Origin: an uncultured Bacteroidota bacterium
GTDB taxonomy: Bacteria > Bacteroidota > Bacteroidia > Chitinophagales > Chitinophagaceae
NCBI GenBank assembly: GCA_903835005.1
Contig: CAILLK010000041.1
Location: 1 to 46,817, forward strand
Length of the DNA: 46,817 bases
Direction: 5' to 3'
In this document: piece after piece, positions 9,025 to 18,791 of the stretch
Numbering within the stretch: position 1 is the stretch's first letter
How the letters are laid out: each line of letters opens with the position of its first letter
Notes under the pieces: generated by a model
Told to the model about the DNA's origin: nothing
The model's input: the letters and a program-made list of their open reading frames with translations, nothing else
Databases searched by the model: none
Made by a program: the position numbers and the translations under genes

Positions 9025-11841
9025 TTAATCAAACTTATACCTCAGACCGAGTATATAATTGCGGCCGGTCTGCGACTGCTCTACAAGTATCTTATGATCT
9101 TTGAGATCCTGGTAAGCAAAGTAATTAATGGGATTAGCGGGATTATTGAATGCGCTGTTCGATTCATTGATCTCAGTGATGGTTTTAGAATTAAGAATAT
9201 TCTGTACTTTGAGGTATACAAAAAGATGCTTCATTATTTTCTGATCACAGGCAAAATCAAGGAATGTGGTTGCTTTCTGCCAGTAATCCAGCCCTTGCCA
9301 TTGGGATGCAAGCGAAATGAATCTCCCCGTATATTGCAGCGAAAGATTGGCATTAAAGCCTGCTTTCGGATTTTTGTAGAGCAATGCAAGGTTGCCTATG
9401 TTGGCTGCTGTTCCCTGCTGAGGCCTTGTTTCAGATACGTTGAAAGGCTGGGTTTGATTTTTATTGGCAGGATTTACACCGAGGTAAGCTTCGGGCACAG
9501 TCAGTGCAGAGTGGGTATATGTATAATTGGCCGAAACCCCGAAATAATGAAAGTACTTGGTTACTACCAGCTCTGCACCGTAATTGGTTGCATTATTCGA
9601 GTCGTTATAGGGCTGAATTCCCTGTGCCGATGTTCCGGTCGGGAAAAGCCGGTATTCGATAGGATTCTGTATTACCTTATAAAACGCACCTATCAGTACC
9701 TGGTCTATTCCCTTAGGGAACAATTCATACCGTGCATCCAGGTTCTGAGCAATAGAATGGTTCAGATATGGGTTGCCATATTGTGTAAAAGTTTCGGTAG
9801 GTAAATGGTTATTCAGCAATTCTGAATACTGGGGCCGGGCAATTGATTCATAATAGGAAAAACGCAGATTCTCCTTTTTGCTCAGTTTATATTTGAGGTG
9901 AAGGCCGGGAAGAACGTCTGTATAATTATAGGTATTAGAAACAGCAGCAACCTGCTTAGGATCCAGGTCCACACTGTCGTGTACCATTGTATTTTCGAAC
10001 CTGACGCCGCCCAATACTTCCAGCTTATTATCCAGCAGCAGTACTTTCGCCATAGCATAATAAGCTGCTATGTCTTCATTCTCTTTATAGGTACGCCCGT
10101 TGGCGTAAGCATCGCCTGTGCCATCACCGGGCTGAAGTATCCAGTTAGAACCATCATTTGCGCTTTGAGAGGTGAAGGGAATCCGGGTATTCTGAGGATT
10201 GAAGCTGTATTCGTTATAATAGTTGTCCCTGGTTTTGGACCTGTACATACCTCCTGCTTTAAACTCAAAATTCTGGTTAAAAAGGTTGGTATTATAGGTC
10301 AGATTCAGCATACCCTCCAGATCCTGATCTCTTGTACGTTCCCAGCTTTTGCTCATGCTTTTCAGGTCCTGACCTTGGGCTTTAATTTTGCCCGAATCCA
10401 ATGCAAACTGGTTCTCTGAACTAAGTTCTGTATAATCGGGTACATCCCTTGCTGCCTGAGAAACTGCACCGGTCCAATCAAGTTTTAAACCCGGAGCTAC
10501 CAAATGTTCTCCTTTCAGCATCACGTTCGCAATATGTTCCTTAGTAAAGGTGGTTCTGTCTTTATAATCCACTGTACCCAGGCCGGGTGCGGGCCTGTTT
10601 ACCTGGGTAAGGACCGAATCAATCATCTGGCGTTCCTGGTATTCATTGAGCTGGGTATATAATCCGTAAAGGGTAATTGAATTCTTATCATTAAACCGGT
10701 AGTCAGCATTTAGATGAGCTGCCGAACGGATGTCCTGAGTAGAATATTTACGCAGGTACAGGTCATCAAATCCGCTTGCATTCCCAACACCCGGCTCCGA
10801 AGCAGGAGCAAAGAAAATGTCGTTGGTTTCTTTAAAGGTATTCTGGTAACTGCCCGATAGCATAACGCCCAGTTTCTTATTTTTAAGGAACCTGTTACCT
10901 ATGCTCAGGCTATACAAGCTGTTAGGTGGCGCCTGTATAGGCTTTATATTCGAAATTCCCAGGGGAAAATCAGCCATAGTAGCATTGTAGGTGGGCCCGT
11001 GCTGCGTAGTGGGGTCGCTGGCCTGAATAGCGCTTTTCGGAAAACTGTTGTAATGTTCATCAAAAAGATTCTGGTTATACCCGGTAGCTGCTGTGGCGTA
11101 AATAACAAAATGATCCGGCGCTTTTTTCATTACCAGGTTGGTAACTCCACCTATCGCATTGGCTTCCATGTCCGGTGTAAGCGTTTTAAACACCTCGACA
11201 CGTTCCACTACATCGGCAGGAAAAATATCGAGTGGCACATAGCGACCCTGATCGTTCGGGCTTGGTATTACCAGTCCATCCACCTCTGTATAATTATAGC
11301 GCCTGTCCATGCCCCGAATAGTAGCATACCGCGCTTCTCCGCTCGCATCATGTTGCAATTGTATGCCAGAAACCCGCTGCAATACGTTGGCTATAGTTAT
11401 ATCTGGCAGCAATTCAATAGCTTTTGCAGACAGTATATTCATAGTCTGCATGGAATTTTTCTCAATATTCCTGCCCTGCTCTTCACTGCCATCTTTCTGC
11501 TTACCGGTTATTTCTACTTCATTGAGTACTTTAGATGATGGTGCAAGCATCTGTTTCATATTCAGTGTCTGGTCCTGAGTCAGCGTAACATGCTCTTTGT
11601 ATGTTTCAAATGACGAGTACCTGATTTCCAGGTCATATGATCCGGCCGGAACATTGGTAATTGTAAAGCTGCCATCCAGACCGGTAGCAGCGCCATACTG
11701 TGTGCCTGTAAGCAGCACAACCGCACCTATAAGAGGCTCTCCGGATGTTTTATCAGTTACAGTACCTTTGATGGTGCCTGCATAACTTTTAAAAGACAAA
11801 AACAGTAAAAAGAAAACTATAATTTTTGTAAAAAACCGCAT
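9025..11841 (-). CDS. TonB-dependent outer membrane receptor with carboxypeptidase-like N-terminal domain
   Basis: A 938-residue outer membrane receptor. A signal peptide (residues 1-21, ending KSYA) is followed by a CarboxypepD_reg-like domain (about 23-105: GTIKGTVTDKTSGEPLIGA, then GSYDLEIRYSSFETY). The plug follows (NVLQRVSGIQLQHDASGE, ATIRGMDRRYNYTEVDGL, ERVEVFKTLTPDMEANAIGG). The C-terminal 22-strand barrel ends in YILGLRYKFD with the terminal aromatic signature. It imports a substrate using TonB/ExbBD energy. It is the first gene of a leftward unit with the lipoprotein. The plug style resembles the receptors seen beside phosphate- or iron-related loci rather than SusC, and there is no SusD. 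The substrate is unknown. Confidence 0.93.
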   Translation of the reverse strand: MRFFTKIIVFFLLFLSFKSYAGTIKGTVTDKTSGEPLIGAVVLLTGTQYGAATGLDGSFTITNVPAGSYDLEIRYSSFETYKEHVTLTQDQTLNMKQMLAPSSKVLNEVEITGKQKDGSEEQGRNIEKNSMQTMNILSAKAIELLPDITIANVLQRVSGIQLQHDASGEARYATIRGMDRRYNYTEVDGLVIPSPNDQGRYVPLDIFPADVVERVEVFKTLTPDMEANAIGGVTNLVMKKAPDHFVIYATAATGYNQNLFDEHYNSFPKSAIQASDPTTQHGPTYNATMADFPLGISNIKPIQAPPNSLYSLSIGNRFLKNKKLGVMLSGSYQNTFKETNDIFFAPASEPGVGNASGFDDLYLRKYSTQDIRSAAHLNADYRFNDKNSITLYGLYTQLNEYQERQMIDSVLTQVNRPAPGLGTVDYKDRTTFTKEHIANVMLKGEHLVAPGLKLDWTGAVSQAARDVPDYTELSSENQFALDSGKIKAQGQDLKSMSKSWERTRDQDLEGMLNLTYNTNLFNQNFEFKAGGMYRSKTRDNYYNEYSFNPQNTRIPFTSQSANDGSNWILQPGDGTGDAYANGRTYKENEDIAAYYAMAKVLLLDNKLEVLGGVRFENTMVHDSVDLDPKQVAAVSNTYNYTDVLPGLHLKYKLSKKENLRFSYYESIARPQYSELLNNHLPTETFTQYGNPYLNHSIAQNLDARYELFPKGIDQVLIGAFYKVIQNPIEYRLFPTGTSAQGIQPYNDSNNATNYGAELVVTKYFHYFGVSANYTYTHSALTVPEAYLGVNPANKNQTQPFNVSETRPQQGTAANIGNLALLYKNPKAGFNANLSLQYTGRFISLASQWQGLDYWQKATTFLDFACDQKIMKHLFVYLKVQNILNSKTITEINESNSAFNNPANPINYFAYQDLKDHKILVEQSQTGRNYILGLRYKFD

Positions 11842-11860
11842 GCTTTTTTTAAATTTTGCT

Positions 11861-11868
11861 CAAAAGTA
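11861..11868 (-). promoter_or_regulatory. Bacteroidota -7 element upstream of the TonB receptor
   Basis: Reads TACTTTTG on the minus strand, a match to TAnnTTTG, about 20 nt before the receptor ATG. No good -33 TTTG box is seen at the expected distance. Confidence 0.45.
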
Positions 11869-12117
11869 TCGGTCAGCAGTAAACTTTAGTTTTAAAAAAA
11901 ATTTGGTAACATAACCATAATTTTAAAATAACAGAAGGTTAATTTAGAGGAAATGTTGCCTTAATATTGCGGTAACATTGCAGACAAATTTCCACTTCCG
12001 GATGCATTTCCCAAACTCTGTGTTTTCTTATCCGCAGATAATATGTTTTTAATCATGCCTCATTAAATCGCCATTATTTTATAGTTTCGTATCCTCACAG
12101 CAATTCAGATTATTTCA

Positions 12118-12843
12118 ATGAAAAAGCGCAATACTGGTTATGTTTATTGCATCTCAGCATTGTTGCTCTTTATAGCCCTCACTCATATACCATTAGGGGC
12201 GTTTTGTCAGACAAAACCTGCCGCAGCAGCCCCCGATCTGCCCCGAACCAATCTTAAAGTAACAGAGGAGCATAAAGACAAAGACGGCAATATCATCCGC
12301 ACTATTCAATTCAACAAGGGAGCCACCCGATACACGGAAACCCAGCTGATAAAAATTGCGCCCAATCTTCATTTGCAGTTTAATGCCGATACGCTCAATA
12401 AAGATTCTGTACTTATCGTCGTCTATAAATCTCACTATGTGGTTGAAGTATACTACCGCAGAAAAAAAATAAGGGAATATAAGGCGGTCTTTGGCCCCAA
12501 ACCACTGCTGGATAAAAGTATGGAGGGAGACCGATGTACACCCGAGGGTTGGTTTACGATAAAAACCAAAAACGCTTCTTCAAAATACAATAAATTCCTT
12601 GGGCTGAATTACCCGAATGACAGCACCATAGCCCGTTTCAATACGATGAAAGCCAGCGGCTCCCTTCCCAAAACAGCGAAACCGGGTGGCAATGTTGGCA
12701 TTCATGGCATATGGAAGCGGGGTGATGATCTTATTGAAAAAGGCGTATGCTGGACTGACGGCTGTATAGCCATAAAGAACAAGGATGTAGATGAACTCTA
12801 TACTTTTGCGGGTATTGGCACGAGGGTGTTTATTAAGAAGTAG
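12118..12843 (+). CDS. L,D-transpeptidase (YkuD-type) family protein
   Basis: A 241-residue exported protein with an N-terminal signal or anchor (LLLFIALTHIPLGAFC, residues 15-30). The C-terminal half is a YkuD catalytic domain: CTPEGWFTI (about 140), GIHGIW with His196, and CWTDGCIAI with the presumed nucleophile Cys216. The usual motif is SxGC or SHGC, and here it is TDGC. Such enzymes form 3-3 peptidoglycan cross-links or attach proteins to peptidoglycan in the periplasm. The region 30-130 is a lineage-specific linker. It converges on the polysaccharide deacetylase-like gene with only 7 bp between them. The gene stands alone. Confidence 0.88.
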   Translation: MKKRNTGYVYCISALLLFIALTHIPLGAFCQTKPAAAAPDLPRTNLKVTEEHKDKDGNIIRTIQFNKGATRYTETQLIKIAPNLHLQFNADTLNKDSVLIVVYKSHYVVEVYYRRKKIREYKAVFGPKPLLDKSMEGDRCTPEGWFTIKTKNASSKYNKFLGLNYPNDSTIARFNTMKASGSLPKTAKPGGNVGIHGIWKRGDDLIEKGVCWTDGCIAIKNKDVDELYTFAGIGTRVFIKK

Positions 12844-12850
12844 TCATTTA

Positions 12851-14158
12851 TTACAGCTTCGCTTTCTCCTGCACAAATTGCTCATAAGCGTTTCTCCACC
12901 CCTTCCATTCATTAGCTGTTCCCAATGAGAAATTATGAAAAATGGTGATCAGCGTACTGCCTGTCTGCTCCAGTATTTTACTCATTGCCTCCAGTTTATC
13001 CATAGCTTCAGTAGCCGATAAGCCGTATTCAAAATGAGCAGTGGTATCCATAAAACAGAAAGGATGCAGGCGCAAAGGAGCAGCAGCCTCATTTTCCAGG
13101 TCGTACCACAGAAATGAATTCCCGGTGCCTGCCCTGAAACCGAGATGGCTGCCATAACCCATGCTGTAATCATGAGCTATACCATTTTTTATAAGCATGC
13201 GATAAGTTGCAGGCACCTTTACTCTTATGTAATGCTGCCTGGATATTTCGATTTGCACTCCCGATATTTCTTCCACCGCTTTCTTTTCCTGCTCCATCTT
13301 ACCTGCTTCATCTGAATAGTAGGATGGATGGATGCCAGTCTCCCCGTCCCTGGCAATGTTTTTTATTACCCGTATCATAGCCGGATGTTGCGGATGAACA
13401 TTTTTATCGAAAGCAGTTGTTTTAAAGGATGCCAGTATAAAATAAAGTGGCTTGCAGCCAAACTCTTTATGAATCTGCCGCAGCCACCTGAAGGAATCAT
13501 AAGGGTCCTTTTGCCGCTTTTTCAATACCTGTATGCGCTCACTTATCTGGCCTACATCCATTTTTATTATCGCCCTAATATAAGCCCCCGCTATACGCGC
13601 CATTCCTTTATGCAGGTGTGAGTAGGCCATATCAATATCGTAGGTGGGCTGGAAGTGAAAATGTGCCGGTGGCAACTGTATCCCGCTCATTGCCTGCAGC
13701 TCTTTTCTGAACAGGGCCACCCACTCATCGGCCACCGGTCTTGGCAGCCACCCGTTTTTATAAAGCAGACTATTTGTTGCCGGGTAGCGGCCATGTTTAT
13801 CGGGCGCAAACCGGTCATATTCCTCATATCTCGATAACAGAAAAAATAAAGAAGAAAAAAGATCGAAACCTGCAGTATATCCTTCCTGACCGGTTGGAAA
13901 AATCACCGGCAATTCTTTCCATATCCCTTTCGAAACGCTTATTGGTTTAAACCCCTTCTGCCACAATAGCCCCTCATCGGGCACCGATAAACTACCATTC
14001 AACGGCTTCCCGTAAGCAATAAAAAAGGGCAGGCCCGATACCTCGTTCTCGTTATGGGTAATCCGGTAGCTAAGTTGCATACGCTCCTTAAGCAGCCAGT
14101 CTAAAACATAGCTTAGCCTGTTGCTGGCCTGTGCGCTGTATACAACTATAGTATCCAT
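12851..14158 (-). CDS. Polysaccharide deacetylase-like protein (DUF7033-type N-terminus)
   Basis: A 435-residue cytoplasmic-looking protein without a signal peptide. The C-terminal part carries NodB-fold elements: TYDIDMAYSH (catalytic or metal-binding Asp), GIHPSYYS (metal His) and IFHNFSLG near the end. The N-terminal 130 residues (MDTIVVYSAQASNRLSYVL...) match the family found widely in Bacteroidota next to envelope polysaccharide genes. A role in removing acyl groups from a cell-surface glycan is inferred from the fold. It precedes no sugar-synthesis genes here. Confidence 0.78.
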   Translation of the reverse strand: MDTIVVYSAQASNRLSYVLDWLLKERMQLSYRITHNENEVSGLPFFIAYGKPLNGSLSVPDEGLLWQKGFKPISVSKGIWKELPVIFPTGQEGYTAGFDLFSSLFFLLSRYEEYDRFAPDKHGRYPATNSLLYKNGWLPRPVADEWVALFRKELQAMSGIQLPPAHFHFQPTYDIDMAYSHLHKGMARIAGAYIRAIIKMDVGQISERIQVLKKRQKDPYDSFRWLRQIHKEFGCKPLYFILASFKTTAFDKNVHPQHPAMIRVIKNIARDGETGIHPSYYSDEAGKMEQEKKAVEEISGVQIEISRQHYIRVKVPATYRMLIKNGIAHDYSMGYGSHLGFRAGTGNSFLWYDLENEAAAPLRLHPFCFMDTTAHFEYGLSATEAMDKLEAMSKILEQTGSTLITIFHNFSLGTANEWKGWRNAYEQFVQEKAKL

Positions 14159-14280
14159 ATATCTTAAGACAGTTCTGCCAGGTTACCAAATGAATATATT
14201 TACTCAACCAATCAGCGCCTTGAAATCTATATTAAACCTGATAAGGTGCGCAAAAGATGCGCCTTTGCGTGAAAATACCC

Positions 14281-15654
14281 CTACACAGTTCTTTCCTTCC
14301 ACATTTTATTAAACGATCGCTCAGCAAACTCCAGCTTACTTCTATCCTTGCACCAGCTTTCTTTAAACACTTTATTCACCACTTTATCTTTTATACCCGC
14401 TCCGGCCATATTCAGCAGCCTTCGGCTCAGCATAGCCCGCTTCCACAGCGCCCACGAAAAATTCTCCATATTATCGTTCAGCCGCATATCTACCATTATA
14501 GCCCTGTTCTCCAGCAGCATACCATGTATGTTTATCTTCAGCGGGCATACCTCTGTGCAGTTGCCGCACAGGCTCGATGCAAAGCTGAGGTGCTTATACT
14601 CCTCCAGCCCGTCCATATGCGGTGTTATTACCGAACCTATAGGCCCGCTGTAGGTTGCCCCGTAAGCATGGCCGCCAATGTTTTTATAAACCGGGCAGGC
14701 ATTCAGGCAACTGCCGCAGCGTATGCAGTACATACTCTCCCGCACCTCCCGCCGCAGCAGGTTGGTGCGTCCGTTATCCAGCAGTATCACATACATTTCT
14801 GTCGGGCCATCTGTTTCATCAGCCTTTCTGGGGCCACTCAGTATAGAGTTATACACTGTCAATTGCTGTCCGGTGCCATAGGTAGCCAGCAGCGGCCAGA
14901 AAAGGTGCAGGTCATTCACCGATGGCAGCATTTTTTCAATACCCACCACCGATATCAGCGTTTGCGGAAATGTGCTGCACAGCCTTGCGTTTCCCTCATT
15001 CTCCGTTACGCATACCGCACCTATATCAGCCAGTAGAAAGTTGCCACCCGTTACGCCCACCTCTGCACTTATATATTTTTGCCTCAGCTTCTCGCGGGCT
15101 ATTTTTGTTATTTCAGGTGGTGTCAGATTGGGTTCGGTACCCAGTTTATCATGAAAAACCCTGGCCACATCCTCCTTGCTTTTATGCATTGCAGGGGTTA
15201 CTATATGGTAGGGGGGCTCGCCATCCAGTTGCTGTATATACTCCCCAAGGTCCGTCTCCACCGATTCTATACCGTTCTTTGCCAGGAAATCATTCAGATG
15301 AATCTCTTCCGTCACCATGCTTTTGGCCTTTACCACCTGCCGGGTATTCTTTTCCCGGCATATCTGCAGTATGGCCTGCTGCGCTTCTTCTTTATTCTCC
15401 GCCCATATCACCTTGCCGCCATTGGCCGTAAACCGCGCCTCAAATTGTTCCAGGTATTTATCCAGCCGCTCTATGGTCTTCCACTTTATGTTTTTTGCTT
15501 TTTGCCTTGCAGTTTCCAGGTGGTCAAACTGCTGCTTGCCCTTCACAACACTATCATTATATTTCTGAATATTAAACGACACCTTGCGTTTATGCTCCAG
15601 GTCATTAGCCTTTATTCTGCTTTTAGCAAGAAAAACGGATTGTTGTTCGGTCAT
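14281..15654 (-). CDS. lutB: LutB-like lactate utilization iron-sulfur protein
   Basis: A 457-residue cytoplasmic protein of the LutB/YkgF family, part of the LutABC system that oxidises L-lactate to pyruvate. It has the N-terminal LUD domain (residues ~50-290) and then two cluster motifs: CIRCGSCLNACP and CGNCTEVCP, for two 4Fe-4S centres. I start it at the ATG at 15654 (MTEQQSVFLAK); the 11 extra upstream codons look non-coding. The usual partners lutA and lutC are not adjacent, so the other subunits must be encoded elsewhere. The gene is complete in length for the family. Confidence 0.9.
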   Translation of the reverse strand: MTEQQSVFLAKSRIKANDLEHKRKVSFNIQKYNDSVVKGKQQFDHLETARQKAKNIKWKTIERLDKYLEQFEARFTANGGKVIWAENKEEAQQAILQICREKNTRQVVKAKSMVTEEIHLNDFLAKNGIESVETDLGEYIQQLDGEPPYHIVTPAMHKSKEDVARVFHDKLGTEPNLTPPEITKIAREKLRQKYISAEVGVTGGNFLLADIGAVCVTENEGNARLCSTFPQTLISVVGIEKMLPSVNDLHLFWPLLATYGTGQQLTVYNSILSGPRKADETDGPTEMYVILLDNGRTNLLRREVRESMYCIRCGSCLNACPVYKNIGGHAYGATYSGPIGSVITPHMDGLEEYKHLSFASSLCGNCTEVCPLKINIHGMLLENRAIMVDMRLNDNMENFSWALWKRAMLSRRLLNMAGAGIKDKVVNKVFKESWCKDRSKLEFAERSFNKMWKERTV

Positions 15655-15687
15655 AATAACTGATAAAAAATAGCTCCGGCTTTGCAA

Positions 15688-16339
15688 ACCCGAAAATTCA
15701 CTGGCTCAAAGCAAATAATTATTTCCGGCAAAAATAAGATGGCTTCATGTTACAATAGTTTAACCGGCCCCATCAATACAAACCTACATAAAAAAACGGA
15801 AAAGAGTAATCTCGTTCTGAATGGGGAACCAGTAATTGATCAGATTCAGAAAAGAACAGGCAAAATTACATAAGTTATTTTCGCATTTTTCATTAGTTAA
15901 AGAATGCATGCCAATTCTGGCAGACATTACAAACTTCTTTACTTACACGGAGCAGCCAATAAATATTTATCCAGGATAGGCATACCCTTCCAATTCCTCA
16001 CCTGCACCATATAGCGATTATTCCAAAACCAGGTCTGGCTACCAGCGAAAATTTAACCGTAATAGAAAGAGATCAATTCTTGTTTTTATGAAATTATATA
16101 AATTTCAATAATTATTAACATAAATAACCGGTGATTTTACAACCTGTTATAAGAAACATACCTACTTCAGTTCGGCTCAGATATGTGTTTGAAAATGCTG
16201 AAATGGCCAAAATAGCATCATTGCTCAAAGTTAGAGGAAACAGTATCTGAATTGCGGTTATAACATAATAGCCTTTCCATAAATTATAATTTGCTTACCA
16301 ATCATGCAATGCTCAACTGGCCTCTATTGCCAGCACCAT
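15688..16339. other. 650-bp intergenic region, possible gene remnant on the minus strand
   Basis: No complete gene is supported. On the minus strand a stretch ending in a TAA at 15939-15941 reads SQTWFWNNRYMVQVRNW followed by KGMPILDKYLLAAPCK, which is protein-like in composition but is closed upstream by an in-frame stop near 16050. It may be the tail of a decayed gene. The remainder is AT-rich and featureless, and would hold the lutB promoter. Confidence 0.35.
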
Positions 16340-17080
16340 TTACTTTGCCAGGTATCCGCCATCTACAGGATAATAACTGCCGGTAACAAACGATGCTTTA
16401 TCACCCGCCAACCAGAATATCAGTTCGGCTACTTCTTCGCTCCTGCCAAGGCGACCTATCGGGTGCATGGCAATTATCTGCTTCATAACATTGTCATCCA
16501 GCCCCTTCAGCAAAGGGGTATCTATAAATCCCGGCCCTACAGCATTGATACGGATGTTCCTGGCCGAATACTCAAGTGCTGCGGTTTGGGTAAGCCCGAT
16601 GATACCATGTTTCGCGGCAGAATATCCTGCCGAATAAGCGAAGCCCACTGATCCCAGAATAGATGAGATATTCACAATACTGCCGCCACCGTTTTTAAGC
16701 ATAGCCTGAAGCTGGTACTTCATGCCATAAAACAGGCTGCTGAGATTAATGGTTATAACTTTATTCCAGCCCTCAATGCTCATATCTCCCACAAGGTTCT
16801 GTTCGCCCCCTATGCCGGCATTATTCACGGCTATATCCAGTTTGCCATAGGTTTTTACTGCATAGTCCACAAGCGCCTCCATATCTGCCGGATTGGCTAC
16901 ATCTGTTTTGAAAAAGGAAGCTGTTCCCCCCGCCGATACAATATCTTTTGCCGTCTGCTCACCCTCTGTTTCCCGTATGTCGCTCACGATAATTTTTGCT
17001 CCGTGCTGTGCAAATAATTCTGCAGTTGCCTTGCCAATACCCGATGCTGCGCCGGTTATGATCGCTACCTTATTTTTCAT
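16340..17080 (-). CDS. SDR-family NAD(P)-dependent oxidoreductase
   Basis: A 246-residue classical short-chain dehydrogenase. TGAASGIG (9-16) binds the cofactor, DIRETEG ends beta-2 with an acidic residue that fits NAD preference, NNAGIGG is the structural motif, and NISSILGS plus YSAAKHG supply the catalytic Ser, Tyr and Lys. It ends PVDGGYLAK, a standard C-terminus. Similar proteins are annotated as glucose 1-dehydrogenase or 3-oxoacyl-ACP reductase, but the substrate cannot be read. The AraC-type regulator gene lies 105 bp upstream on the same strand and may control it. Confidence 0.9.
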   Translation of the reverse strand: MKNKVAIITGAASGIGKATAELFAQHGAKIIVSDIRETEGEQTAKDIVSAGGTASFFKTDVANPADMEALVDYAVKTYGKLDIAVNNAGIGGEQNLVGDMSIEGWNKVITINLSSLFYGMKYQLQAMLKNGGGSIVNISSILGSVGFAYSAGYSAAKHGIIGLTQTAALEYSARNIRINAVGPGFIDTPLLKGLDDNVMKQIIAMHPIGRLGRSEEVAELIFWLAGDKASFVTGSYYPVDGGYLAK

Positions 17081-17185
17081 ATGCTCTGTTGTTTAAAACC
17101 AGGTGCAAGTTACAGCGGCATTGTGGCAATGTAATTGACGGGTATCAGTTGTGTTTTTGATCAACATCAATCCGGAATATATCTC

Positions 17186-18046
17186 CTATGCAAGCAGTTC
17201 ACATGGTTTCATCCCTGTAATCCGCTTGAAAGCTGTGCTGAAATGCGAGATGCTGCTGTAGCCCAGCGTGTTTGCTACTTCTGTTACTGACCGGCCTTCA
17301 TGCTGCAAAAGTTGTTTGGCTTTTTCTATTCGCAATTCCTGCTGGTATTCATGTATGGTTCTTCCCACTAATGTTTTAAAACCCTTTTTCAGGTAGCATT
17401 CATTCATAGCCACTTTGCGGGCAAGTTCTTTTATTGTATAAGGCAGGTCAATATTCTGTTCAAGAATTAAGCGGGCATCCTGAATTTTTTCTCGCTCGCT
17501 TTCATAAGCCAGGAAACGGCAGGCGGGTACCTGGCAGGCGGCAAATGGTATACTGATGCACTCCAGTGCCCGGCGCAGCAATTGCATGGCCAGCTCCGTC
17601 AGTTGCAACGAGCGCAGGAAGGGAGTAATATTGGCATCAACTTTCATCTGCCCGATCAGCGTTCGTGATTTAGAGCATACCGGAAACTGCATCTCGGTAG
17701 TCTGGTCAAACCGGAATGGCTGGTTGGCCATCAGTTGCTCAGCCGGATATTGATCGAAAAATGAAGGCTGAAAACGTAGCGAACATACACTTGTATTTAC
17801 TGAAGTCTCATCGGGCCCCAGCCGGAAATACAACTGAAGGCAAAACTGATTATCTTCAATCGGGTAGAGATAAAGCATTCCAGAATCTTCATTTGCCCCG
17901 CCTTCAGGCATAACCACCTCAAGGATTTCACAAATAACCGAGTTATTTACCGCAAGCTTCTGCCGGTCCTGCAATACAGCCTCCTCGCCAAGAAAGCTCA
18001 TCAGCGGACTCAATTGCCTGTTTCTAATTTGTGTTTCTGTTTGCAC
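17186..18046 (-). CDS. AraC-family transcriptional regulator
   Basis: A 286-residue DNA-binding protein. The C-terminal ~100 residues contain the two helix-turn-helix units of AraC/XylS: TIKELARKVAMNECYLKKGF and SVTEVANTLGYSSISHFSTA followed by FKRITGMKPCELL. The N-terminal 180 residues are a ligand-sensing domain of no recognised type. It precedes the SDR gene on the same strand, so the two may form one unit or a regulator-target pair. Confidence 0.9.
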   Translation of the reverse strand: MQTETQIRNRQLSPLMSFLGEEAVLQDRQKLAVNNSVICEILEVVMPEGGANEDSGMLYLYPIEDNQFCLQLYFRLGPDETSVNTSVCSLRFQPSFFDQYPAEQLMANQPFRFDQTTEMQFPVCSKSRTLIGQMKVDANITPFLRSLQLTELAMQLLRRALECISIPFAACQVPACRFLAYESEREKIQDARLILEQNIDLPYTIKELARKVAMNECYLKKGFKTLVGRTIHEYQQELRIEKAKQLLQHEGRSVTEVANTLGYSSISHFSTAFKRITGMKPCELLA

Positions 18047-18362
18047 TGCTACAAAAATACAGACTAAAAGACATAGAAATCCTGATTGTAGTCATTCTTA
18101 TAACAAAATTAAGTTACAAGATGTGTTTATCTTTTAAACTGTCTTTATCTATCAGCACCAGGCAAATCTTTAGATTTTCATTTTCATTTACTTGCATCGG
18201 GTCATTAGGGTAGATTTTACCACATTTAGAAAGTTGCATAATCTTTAGCCGTAAAATGTGCCCACCAGCCCCGGAATAATCCTAAAAGCAGATAGCAACC
18301 CGGGGATATATCCCGGATTGCTATCCTCCTTTACTCACCTTTCAAACATTCATTTCACCAGC
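18047..18362. other. Intergenic region with one hairpin and no gene
   Basis: AT-rich DNA between the AraC gene and the hsp20 gene. Apart from the terminator-like hairpin at 18291-18325 no gene or repeat is visible. A 60-codon open frame near 18031 overlaps the AraC start and is not convincing. Confidence 0.5.
18291..18325 (-). terminator. Hairpin downstream of hsp20
   Basis: gatagcaa-c-ccggg pairs with tcccgg-a-ttgctatc around a short AT loop, giving a stem of about 14 pairs with one mismatch. It lies 38 bp past the hsp20 stop. The T tract on the minus side is weak. Confidence 0.65.
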
Positions 18363-18791
18363 TTAGTTCACAGGTATTTCCTGTGCTGCTGGCTCCGCAA
18401 CTTCCTTTTTAGGCAGGGAAACGATCAGTACCCCATCGGCATACTTAGCAGCGATACCTGAAGCCTCAATCTTTTCATTCAGCGTAAAGCTCCTTTTGAA
18501 CGATTTCATCTGGTACTCACTGCGGATCCATTTTCCAGCCTGCTCCTTATTTTCTTCTTTCTGTTCGAAGGAAATGTTCAGGATGTTCTTCTCAATCCCA
18601 AGTTTGAAATCTTCTTTTTTCAATCCGGGAGCAATAACATGGAGTTCGTAGGTCTTATCTGTCTCCTGTATATTTACAGGCACAGACGATGTTTTCAATT
18701 CATCATTCAGTTGGTTGTAGTTGCTGTTAACTACGTTTTCCAGTATTCCGCCAAAGATGTTTGGCACGGCAAAATTTCTCTTGTAATACAT
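18363..18791 (-). CDS. Hsp20/alpha-crystallin small heat-shock protein
   Basis: A 142-residue cytoplasmic holdase chaperone. After a short N-terminal region (MYYKRNFAVPNIFGGIL) the alpha-crystallin domain runs from about residue 45 to 130, with TYELHVIAPGLKKEDFKL, the A-G-V-L-like segment AKYADGVLIVSLPKK, and a C-terminal tail ending QEIPVN (an IxI/V-like tail). I use the ATG at 18791; the 22 upstream in-frame codons look untranslated. It stands alone with a hairpin terminator behind it. Confidence 0.93.
   Translation of the reverse strand: MYYKRNFAVPNIFGGILENVVNSNYNQLNDELKTSSVPVNIQETDKTYELHVIAPGLKKEDFKLGIEKNILNISFEQKEENKEQAGKWIRSEYQMKSFKRSFTLNEKIEASGIAAKYADGVLIVSLPKKEVAEPAAQEIPVN

Noticed and set aside
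9094-11538. Several plus-strand frames opposite the TonB receptor
   Set aside because: Antisense shadows of the receptor gene.
15939-16050. A 37-codon protein-like frame on the minus strand
   Set aside because: Closed upstream by a stop and no neighbour supports it; kept only as a possible remnant.
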